The notes below the pieces were generated by a model. It was not told where the DNA came from and did no database searches. It saw only the letters and a program-made list of their open reading frames with translations. 64,000 nucleotides of DNA, from positions 40,596,520-40,660,519 of the forward strand of contig OV121089.1 of the NCBI GenBank assembly GCA_921293015.1, in the 5' to 3' direction. The number at the start of each line of letters is the position of its first letter. The stretch's first letter is position 1. Below are positions 51,101 through 63,100 of this stretch, one piece after another. Origin of the DNA: Phorcus lineatus. Its lineage: Eukaryota; Mollusca; Gastropoda; Trochida; Trochidae. Position numbers and translations under genes: made by a program.

Positions 51101-54100
51101 AAGTAGATAAAAAAGTAATCAGTTGTAAATCTTTTGACAGACCAGTCAATACTTATGACGCAGAATCATTGTCTAATAAGTACCAGGTTGAAGAAATGAT
51201 TTCTTGTTTATTGTCCATGGAATTTCCTAAATGAGTTGTCTGTATTCTTTTTAGCCAGGTCCTCTTTTCATTAAGCAACCTTTACCAACCCTTTTACCCC
51301 AAAGAAAACACACACAAGGAGGATTTTGAGCCTCATTTCAGATAAGGCCCTGTACGGTACTAAATTGTTCTTAGAATTAAGAGTATTATTGTACTTGAGA
51401 GTATTATATGTTTAAAGAACATATGATATTGGTCTGTCATATTCTTTACCTTTAGCCATTTAATTTATATTTCATATGTATAAATATCAATGTTTACCAC
51501 CTGTTATATTCTCCAGACATGCAATAACTGGTTATCATTTATCAGGGTGCCTCTCAGTGATATATGTCTCAAGCCGTGATTAGTCGATACCTTGGCATCT
51601 CACTTGTATAAAACATTCATATCATTCACTCTAACCCTCCAGCCCAGACCAATGGCAGTTCTGGACAATCTATCTTGAGACAGTGTTTCATCTCATTGAC
51701 CAGAAGTGGACACCACCGGCTGAAGAGGATGAGAGGTTGGTCAATTTCCTCCTTCAGCTGTGACCTATCCCTGCTTCCAGTTGGACACCATTCCATTCTT
51801 CTCTAATCTCCCACTGTTAGATGGGACTTCATGTGTTTGATTGTTTCAAGGATAGAGGTCTTTAGTAGCAGGGGGGCGGGATAGCGCAGTGGTTAGCGCA
51901 TTCGGCTTCGGATCAGGAGGTCAACTCACCTTACCTCACCTTTAGTAGCAGGCAGATGCATGAATGAGTCATTGGAGAGTCACAGGCTTACGAATGTTTG
52001 TTACTGTCAATAGTCATGGACTTTTAGAAGCAATTGTGTGCATAAGGTTTTAACAGGTAGTAAAAATAATGTTGGTAGTTGATTAGCAAGTCGTTGATGT
52101 TTCAATAATTTATAGTGTGAATTCAAGGTAAAATTGGGTAGGTCAGTTACAGTTTGCAAAGAATTAAACCCATTGACTATCATGTTGTTTACATGAGTAG
52201 GTTAATGACCTATCTTTGTTAGTTCAGAAATGAACCAATACCTATATGTTTGGTTCCAGTGTTGATGTTGTTGAATGACTGATCTTTGTTAGTTCAGAAA
52301 TAATAATACAGTTTGTGCGCTTCGAGCATGCTCTGTCATGGATATATGCACGGTACAAGAAAGCTATCATTATATTATATGTGTGGTTCCAGTGTGGATG
52401 TTGTTGACGGAACTGTGGAGAGGGCTCTCAGCTTCATCTGTGATCAGATCAAGGGCAGTGAGAATGGTCGACCTTATCGAGGTCCGTATCTTGCAAGGCT
52501 GGAACTGATACGCATCCTCCACTCTCGGGGACAGGAGTATCTCAAGGTTGTTGGTAAGATGGCTTTTTGTGTCTTTGGTCTGTGAGTGTTATTCTCAACT
52601 TTGTCACTCTCTCTTGACCCGAGGATTTGATAATCATCGAAAAATATTTTTAGTCATGTTGATATAGAATTTGATGATCTAAGCATTTTGGATTATATCT
52701 TTATAGTTGTTATCGAACGAATCTGTTGTACAAAAAAACTTAAATTTTCCTCATCCTGATCTAAGGTATACAAATTTCAAGTACTTAACCTACCCAATTT
52801 CATTTCATGTTTCACATGCTTAACAACAACATCAGAATCAATGACAAAAATGTTGTCTGTATTGGATAAAGAAGTTTAATATCCATTAAGATATTCTCTT
52901 TTGTTACTGACAAAAAGTTTTTGCAAAGATGAAAATACATCAGAAAAAGATTGAACCAATCTGAAAGACATACAAACTGCTCGGTAATGAGATCCATATG
53001 ATTCAAACTGTGTTGCAGGGTGTCCACTGACACTACTCAAGCAGTATGGGGACAAATATGGAGACAGGAGTACGTTCTTCGGTGATATGAAGCTCTTCGT
53101 AGGCATTCTGACTGACAGCGAGGCTCAAGAGGTAGGTTTTCAAGTTCGGAATTCAAAATCATCAGAACTGAAAGGCTTATCACAGGTCAGTAGAAGGGTA
53201 AAGAAGAGGAGAGGGTTAAGCATTGTGTAAGAGTCTACTAACATACTGAAAGGGTCTTACCAAATAGAAATCTCTCATGTAAACGATCCTGCCAGGGGCT
53301 CGGCAACTTTGTCTGCAGTAGAGAACTTTTCTACACGCAGTCAGGTTTGGGTGAAATGCTACACTGAATTTCAATGCAGTACCACCCATGGTTCGCTAGT
53401 ACCAGCCGTTGCTCGCAGATTTCACTTCAATGCATAGCCAAAATGGTGTTGCGGGCTTTCTCCCTGCAATAATACTAGCAGCTGCGATATAAGTGAAATA
53501 CTCTTGAAGGCGGCGTTATCACCTCACCTCACCTCCCTCGTGTAAATATACCTTGACCAATTTTGAATATAAGTTGAGACTGTTGAAAACATAATAGAGA
53601 TGTGGACACACATGGACAATGCCTTATTGTTTGACATGCAAGTCTTCAAACTTACCATAGTAAATTTTGCAATTCTGCACTAGCAGACATTTTATCAGGG
53701 AATACAAATATTCTTAGCCTTTTGAAGAAAGGGGCGTGATCTTTTGTGGATTGAAACTTGTCTTGTATGAAAACTATACCATTAGTTTGATGATAGTGGT
53801 AATCTTTCATATCAACAGAGGAGATTTTGTATTCTTTGTTATCATTATGTGGTCTTTTAGTAAATATTTCATGTGATTTACAGCTTGTTGCTTATCTGAC
53901 GAAATCGTTGAATTTGAACAGACTCGGAGAGACAACAATTTATGCTCAGGATGTAAGTTTTTTTGTGTCAATTTCCTTGTAATGATGTTTGTTTATCTTT
54001 AGACATTGACTTTGTGGTTATTTGCCATTCCTAAAGCTCCCACTTTCAGTTGTCAATGATATATTTTGCTCTATAATGTTTGATACTTTTCATTTTGTAA

Positions 54101-57100
54101 TTGAGGTTTTAAAGATTAAATTCTCAAGTGGAGCATTTTGTATTTCTTTGTCTTATGATTCAAGTGAGAAGTATGTATATAAGGCGAAGTATATTTAATC
54201 TTTTAATCATCTAAAACATAAATGAATGATTTAGTCTCAGAAGGTCATTTTTAAGTGTAAGACATATTAACAGCAATATTCTCTAGATAACAAATATATT
54301 GTTGTGAAAATCGTCATGTTTCGTTAATGTTGAGTTTTTCACAATAAAAAAGTAGTTGTTGAGGAAATCTTGCTGTTCTATATAAATAACTAGTTTTAAA
54401 ATGCCACTCAAAAATGTCTTTTCTCTTCAGATTAAGCACATGCAGCGTCATATATCAGTATTACAACTTAGTCGGCATGTAGGGCAACATGAACCCATGT
54501 CTCCCGTCGACAAATTAGAACTAGCAAAAGATCTCCTAGATAGACATAGAAAAGGCTTAGAATTTGGTAAGTACAAACTCCAAATCTGATGTGGGGATAA
54601 TTATTATGATGATGATAATAATGATGTCGATAATCTGGTGATGATGTCTGTACGTGATGATGTTGATGATGATGTGTGGATGATACAGTCGATGATGTGG
54701 GGATTATTTTGATGGATGATGATGATGATGTCGATGTTTTGGGGAAAATAATGATGATGATGATGATGTCGATGATGATGTTGATGATCATTGTATTGGT
54801 TTGATTCTGGGATAATGATGTCAATGTTGGTGATGATGATGATTGTGATGATGGTGGGATGAAGATGATGATGATGATGCCGTGGGGATGATGATGATAA
54901 TTTGGGAATGATTACAGGCACAGAGCTGTTGCCAACAGACCTTCAGTTCAGTGACAACTATCTTCTGCTGGCAGCTCATCTTCTGCTGGACTCATGGAAA
55001 CAAACAGGTTCGTTTACTCTGCCTACCTTTAAGTTGACTGCCTCCTGCCTCTTTATCACTGAATGGGGAATTAAATCCTCAACAGCATTCCATTTCTTCA
55101 TTCCGCTATATCTTATAAAACTTTGCACCAAAGGTTGGTAACCAATCGTTAAGAAAGGAGAAGGGTATCTGCATCTGCACATATGTATGAATTCGAATAT
55201 CTTGTTAAACTTGATTTTATTCTTTTCATGTTTTGCACATAGGTTCATCATAAAGTTTTGTGGCCTTGACCTTCATTTCAAGGTGACAACAAAACTTTTA
55301 ATATTTTAACCTTGTCAGTTTGGTATATCAGTTCACTGAATATTCCTCATATATATATATATATCACACCTAAGATTTAGGTCCAAGTCAATTTCCAAGT
55401 TGACCGTTACATAGTTTTCCAAATCTTGGAAGAACCTTTTCGTTTTGGTAAGAGATATTAAAAAAGAGAATTTTATTGATAAACAGTATGACATGATGAC
55501 TCTTGTGATAACCTCTGTGTATCCGCAGGTAACCAGCAGCTGGTGTGGCAGGTGGTTGTCCAGCTGGAGATGGGTATGAGGAAGTCTCCCTCCAACTTCC
55601 AGATCAAACTCCTCCTGGTCAGACTCTACTGCATCATGGGTAGGTCATACAGCCTCCACATCATACATACATGGTTAGACACTACTGCATCATGGGTAGG
55701 TCATACAGCCTCCACATCATACGTACATGGTTAGACACTACTGCATCATGGGTAGGTCATACAGTATCCACATCATACATATATGGCCAGACTGTACTGC
55801 ATCATGGGTAGGTCATACATGTATTCAAACATGGTTGGCTGTTGTATGTAGTTCCCAGCCAGTTGAAAGTAAGTAACTTTTCTGAGGATGGACTAGAGCA
55901 TAAAACAATAAGAGAAATAATAACAATTTTATTTCTTTGCGGTACAGTCAATGTAACTGAATTGAAACCTTATGTGTTGTATATTCCATCCATGTCCTCG
56001 TTGTTTGCAGGTGCTTTTGGTCCGTGCCCGGCCCTGTACGATGGTATGGAGATAAAGCACATCATGAATGATACCTTAGGGTGAGTGTTTAAATCTGAAT
56101 TTTGAAACTTACCAGTCAAATATGACCATAATTTATCCCTTTTTCTGATAAAACTGTTTTATCTTTAGAATGGCAAGCTACTTTACCAAGTAAGTTAATC
56201 ACAAAAACGTATTTGAGGGTTGGTGTGTGATGCTTTCAATACAGTGCTAATAATCATCTAACACCAATTTGTGCCAGAGCAATTCATGGTCATTAAATCA
56301 TAGTGAAGCTTGAATCATCTGATCTTGTTTTCCAGGCATATTGTTTCGAGTCATGTTGGTCGGTTAGGACATTTTGTAGCAGCCTGTGCAATGTACGGGA
56401 TGATGCTACGGTTCTTCACAGTCAACCACAAGGAGGTATGTCTGTCTGTATGTCTGTCTGTCTGCCTGTCTGTCTGTCTGCCTGTCTGTCTCTCCATGTC
56501 TTCCTCTCCCGTAGACGGTTGTCAATCTGTCAGATTGTCCATCACATTCTCATGGTCATCAGACCATGTTTGTATTTGTTTAACTAGTAATATGAGATCC
56601 ATCCTTTGTGTATAAACAGTTCATTCATCGTCTGTAAGTTATATTGTACCCAATCTGACAATTATGAATAAAATGCAGGGGCGCATAGTCTTGTGCACAG
56701 CTACATTGACCACTATCATTGAAGTTCAGCAACAATTCATATGGCTCTTTAGATGGATGGGTGACCCATTCATTGCTGATCAAACTGAGAGTTAAAGGGA
56801 TTTTTCCTGCCCCTCACTGTGACATGAGTTGTCTTGTGGTGTCACCTTTGGAAAGAAACTTTATTCAAAGTGTGCCTCTCTTCACCCAGCAGTACAATTT
56901 GGTATCCGGTTTTGAAGTGAAGGATATGTGAGAAATGAACTTGAAAAGCACCTAAGCACTATATACTAATTTGTTTGATAATTATGTTCTTACTGATGAT
57001 TAACAAACTAATAAGTATTTTTATTGTTTGCAGACCACAGAATACCTCATATCATCATACAAATATGGGTCATTTGGGAAGGTAGGTTGCATTACCTTCT

Positions 57101-60100
57101 AATGTAGCATTAAAAATTTTTAAAGTCTATCTTGCCTATATAGTCTTTAGTATATCTTTGTTAGAGATAGAGAAGTCGGGCAAAGAATCTATGAGCTGAA
57201 ATGCACCTTATTGAAAACAGTTCTCGTTGATCAAGTTATAGTTCTATATTTTTAGATAAGATCCATCTAAATTTTGTCTTTAGTTCCTTATGTACTTGTG
57301 ATGGTGTTTATGTTTATGATCTTCTGCTTAGACTCTGACTCGTTGATAAATTGTGACTTTTGATCGTAGATCAGGGAATTTGTCAACTTCCGAGAAAAGC
57401 TGCAGAACTCGCTCCAGTATGCAAGTGCCACGTCCGAGAGGTTACTGCTAGATCTCGTGCTGGAGACTGCCAGGTCAGTGTAGCGAAGTCTTTGAGTAAC
57501 CCTCTTTATTCACTTATTAGGTACAATCCAGTGTCCCAACATATAGTTCTTGAAGATTTTTATGAAGATTAGATCTCATGCTTGATTATCTACTAGCCAC
57601 TTTACTTGATTTCCAAATGTCCTTTGGATTTTATAAGAGCTATTGATGGGAACAATCAACCGCCCATCCATCTTTGTTAATCTCAATGATGTATGATAAT
57701 TGTTAAAATAAATTCTGTAGGCAAAGTTGTGAGAACTTTTTTAACTGCCTTCAAGTTTTTAGAGGGTCTAATCAATTAAAATAAGTAATAATGATATTTA
57801 GATTTTTCAGACAATCACATGGAAGTTGCTTCACATATTATCCCTCAAGACTAAAATAAAGATTTTAGAAAAAAATTTTTTAAAAATATTTAAAAAAAAA
57901 AGTTAGTTGTCTTCAAAATGGTTTCTCTGAATGTCAAGTTTCCATTGTGTAGAGAATAATTACAGAATAATTATAGAATTAAATCCCTGATCTAAGCTTA
58001 TTATGTGTAGAAACTTTCTCTGCTTCTTGTTCAGTTTGCACATCAGTTTTAAGCATGTATTCGTTATAGCTATTGTTATTCATTCTTTTGAATAGTTTTA
58101 TTACAAAATTTGAATACAAATGTATTTTATTACTTTAAATACTCTGATACTTTTACATAGAATAAAGAAAATACACTTCCACATTACACTTTGTCTTAAA
58201 ATGCTTATCAAGAACTTAACATTTTCTTTTAAATTTTTTTTATTTATTTCAATTTTGTTTTCTTTGCAGCCATAGTAGTACGGAGCAAATGATCACTTAT
58301 ATGGAAATTGATCCTGATAAAGGTAAAGGATTTTTAAAAATTTCAACAAGTACCTAATTCTACTGAAAATTGAGTACTTAACATCTTGTCTAACTTTTGA
58401 TCAAAAGGGAAAGATGACCACTAATGAGCTAAGATAGAATTAGCAATGCGAATGTTGCCTGGCGCTTTCAGAGACAATAATTATAATTTACATGATGGTG
58501 TTTAGAAGGTATGTGTTTGCCCTCTTTTGACTACTTATTTGCTTCATTTTAGAAAAAACGGACATCTCGCAACTCTGTGATAATCGAGACTTCCAGGTGA
58601 TGAGTTGTTGGGAGCCCACACGCAGGTGTGTTTGGTGTTTTTAAAAATTTATGTCTGTTACCTCATCTATTAAATCTTTCCGGTTTTTTTTCACAATACT
58701 CTTTTCAAATTCAAAGTCAAACCTATATTTTCCAACATAATATTTTGTTGAAACAATCATTGACTTTTTTGTAATATTTTTGTTTGAGTGGTAAAGTTTT
58801 TTAAAGTGACCTGGTAACCCCTGCTCTGTCTGACGGAGCTGAAGGCTTCAGTACTGAGTATTCATGGTGTCCCTTACAGTTTTAGCAGTATGAACTAGTC
58901 CTTGAAAAATGTTGATTGATATCATGACGCTAAAAACCTCTTACATCAGAGGGATGATGCCAATAATATTTTTAAAACCATATGCTGCTTTTTATTTCGA
59001 AGTTTGCCCATTCGGTGTTAAACATTAACCACCCACTCTTTAAAAGCATCCTATGATGACTACCTCAGATCAACTCTTTCCATCAGAATACTTCTTTTTC
59101 CTAAAACTTGTCATTTATTATTTCAACCTCATCATGTCATTAAGGCGGAGAGAGTTCTGGCAATGGCTGTCATCTCACCTCTCACTAAATATTCTCTTTA
59201 GATATAATATATTAAAAAATGAATTTATGAAAACATACATCAATATTTATATATTTGTTCATTGCAGTGTGGATATTCAAGCATTACAAAAACAATCTTT
59301 TGAAGAAGAGGTAAGTTGTTTGAAAAAAATTATAAGAATTAGACAGGTATTAAATGCGACAACCTTGCAATATAATAGACATGCAATATATATGTATTTG
59401 AACCTGTATACAATGTGAACAATTATATTTGTAACTAACTCTTGTATGTATATTTGCATCTATGTATAATATGTCTACAATTTATGTACAACAAACTATG
59501 TATACATCTTATGGGAAATAAAAATATATAAACAAATATTTAAAAATTAAGTGCGGCAACTTGTTCTTTTTTGTGATTACTAAGTTTATGAGCTATTTTT
59601 TAACCTGATAAATGAATGGTCTACAATTAAAAAAGACTGTAATTCACTAAGATTGGTTTCTAGGTTGGAAACACCAACTTCTAATTGCCTCTTTCAAATC
59701 TTACTGGACACTTTTGTTTCCATCATCTTTGACACTCTGAATAATGTTTAATTCAATTTTGCTTTTATTTATTAAAGAAAGACATTTTCAAAGTCTGTTT
59801 GCTAAGTTCTATACGTAACTTTTGTCATATCTATGTTCATTTTGCTTGAAGAAAGCATGGTTGAGAGTTCGGAACCTGATGTTGAGACTTCTGGCAGCGT
59901 CAGTAATGTTAGGACGTCAACACGACACGAACAACCATACAAACAACGGTGTGACGGAGGAGAAGAAACCGATGTCAGAGGTCATACAGGGTCTGCTGGA
60001 CAAACTGACCTCACACCTGCAGGAGGAGGGTGGGAAGTGGATCAAACCAACAGAGGTGGGTCGCTTCACTGGGTTGACAGGCATTGTATGAGCTCTGGTG

Positions 60101-63100
60101 CGGTATGTGCTCAATTAGGAGAGACATGCAAGAGATTGAAGAACATATCGAATACTTGCTTGCTGCTACACAAATAGGCGGAAGTAAAAATATTAGGGAG
60201 ATTGTTGTTGAAAGGAATTATAGGTGGAATAAAGATACTGAACAGAGGCGGGAAAACAGTGTGGATGCTATTTGTCTAACAGGAAGCTTTGTGAGAGGTG
60301 TACATCATTTATATTGTAGTTAACTTTGATATTTGATTGTGTTCCAGTACCCAGTCCAAGGCCCATTCAGGACGCGACTGTGTTCCTTCCTGGGCAGCTC
60401 TCACCACAAGGTCTTCACTGAGATGGTGCAGGCCGTCCTCTACGCCAACAGTCTGCAGGACAACGGGCTCGGTATGTCCTCATTTCATTCAATATCACTT
60501 TCAAATATGTTTATATTTGCACTTTAAAGTGCTTGTTACTATGTTGTGAATGATCATCGATGTCTCGTTCTATATATATGTGTTTGAGATTTTATTGGGT
60601 TTCAAATCACTTTTTGTCCCCCCCGCAACGCGGAACAGGGGACTATGAATTGAGTGCCGCCTGTCCGTCCGTTCGTATGTACGTACGTCCGGATTCTTGT
60701 TAACGCGATTACTCATGAAGCTTAGCACCTAGAGTGTTCATATTTGGTGACAGCTTTCAATGGAGGAAGACTCAGATGCCAGTCCACATTGGTGACCTTG
60801 ACATCATTTTCAAGGTCACCATGACACTGACCACTGTGTAATACATTGTTAACGCGATATCTCGTAAAGCTTAGCACCTAAATATCTCCTAACGGCGGGG
60901 GACATTGCCATGTAAGTGGCAAACACTTGTCTTATTTGAATTAATTTGTTATTATTTTCTGCAGATAAAACAGAGGAGAATGAAGAAGAAAGGTTCAAGA
61001 CAGTTGTCACAGAAACATTGAAAGGTAGCTCATGAACAGTCTATTTTTTGCATCACTAATTTGAACAACAAATCTGAATCTGCAACATAAAGTGATGAAA
61101 AACAAAACTGATGATATGCGACCAATATGAAAAATTTCATTTTCTCCAATATGGCTTTGACTTCATGTACTCTCTAATCTGTCTGTAGAAGCAGTGAGTC
61201 GACACAAGTGTCCGCTGATAGATAAAAAGGAGGAGAATTCAGCCATCAACACACAGGTCCTGGAGAACATCGTCCTCTGTGCAGAGGTGAGTCAGTAATA
61301 GGTCTTAACCCTTCTCCTGCTCCTTTGAGTAGGGCTAGGCAATTCCTCAGTGTCTCTGTTTCACAGATGGCTTATCATATCATATCTTTGGGTTATAATA
61401 ATGGTAGATATAACTGAGATATCACTCCTTCAGGTGAAATAGCATTGTAGAAGAGAAATATTTCCAATCAGTCAAGGAGGAATGATAACTGAGAATGGTA
61501 GCTAGGAAATAAATACACAAAAGCTTAATTACTGTATGTGTATAATTTCAGAAAACTAAAAAACTGTAAGACCTAACTCAAGGGAAATTTGCTTGTGGAT
61601 CAATCAGCGTGTTTAGATAAGCCATCCTTGTGCCTTTGGATTTTTTTTTAACTTCCTTGAATTTTTGTTTTAACTGTTCAAACATCAGAATTATGATTAA
61701 CTTTATCTATTTAAAAATTTCACAGTCTGGGAGGGAGGGGGGGTGGGAGACATTGGGTGAAGGGGTTAAAGACTATTCTGTCTACTTGTTTGAAGTTGTA
61801 TTAAGTAGCATGAAAGAGAAATTAGAAAATATACCTATGTTTAGTATTGATTCCTTAACAATCAAAGATATATTCTTTGCTTGTTTCCAGTCAATTTCGT
61901 ATGCAACAGTGCTAGCAGGGGTGTGCCACAGAATCCTCAAGCCACTAAAAACATCGTGGGCAAAGAAACAGAGGAAGAAGAAGGATGCAGCCCCGGTTCA
62001 GGTGAGATTTGAGATAGTTTGACAGAAATAACAAATCCCTTAGGCTAAATATAAAAAACTGGACTGTTTTGAGTATGGGGACACTTTTATGTTTTGGTGT
62101 TACAGATATGTCAGTTGTATTTCTAAAAAGCAAAATGAAACATTGCCTGTTTGTTTCTGAACCAAATCCTGCCACCCTCATTGCTTATGAAAAAAAAAGC
62201 CAAATGAACATTATTGTAGATCCTTGTCTTTTCTGGTGATCCACAGACTGTGGTGAATTTATAAATTAAGCTTAATTTGCTGTTGTAAGAGTTTAGACAA
62301 ACATTTCTGTGTCCCTCTGTGATTAACTCTCATCAGTTAGGGCTGAAGATGAGTCATTATGATAACTTTTTGAAAAAGAGGCAAGTCTTCTGACTTTTAG
62401 TATTATTTAACCTAATCAAAGATTTTAAGTTAATCAAGAGCAGAAGAACAACTTCTTATTGCACGAATTGCAACGTTTCTGTGTAGATACTAACACTGTT
62501 ATCAAGCAAGCCCCATCATCATTACTTGATTGATGACAGTGTTAGTAAATATATACACAGAAACGTCGCAATTTGTGCAATAAAGAAGTTGACTATTAAT
62601 GAGAACTTGTTCTTCTTCATCAATCCAGCTTCTAAAATGCCCCTTAAAGAAGTTTATCAAGAGTAGTTGAAACTATTCCTCATAAAATGTTTATTTGAGT
62701 TATTTCATGATATGAAATGAAACAAGATGTAATATTTGCAGCCGTGTACGTTTGCTAACTTCAACACCTTGGTGGAAGGCCTGGAGAAGTGTGCCAGTGA
62801 TCTGCATCAGTCAGTCAAACAGATCGACCCTGTGTTTATCTCCCTTGATCTCGCCTCTCTCAGCCTATCAGAGCCTCTCACAGACAATCAGGTAGCCATT
62901 GTTGTATTTGAACATTATGCATAGACTTCAGCATGTTCCTTGTGACTCAATATCAGTATTAACCTTCCCTGCTCAACCAATGCCATGTCAACACTGTACT
63001 GTAATACGACCCCTCAGTTTTGCATATCCGGATATGTTTAAAGGGGAGAGGATGGGGAAGGTAGGTGGAGGGATTGCCCTGAGTATTAAGACAAAAAACC

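Noticed and set aside
54468-54921. His/Ile-rich ORFs on the minus strand
   Set aside because: They come from the (GAT)n tract inside a NAA25 intron.
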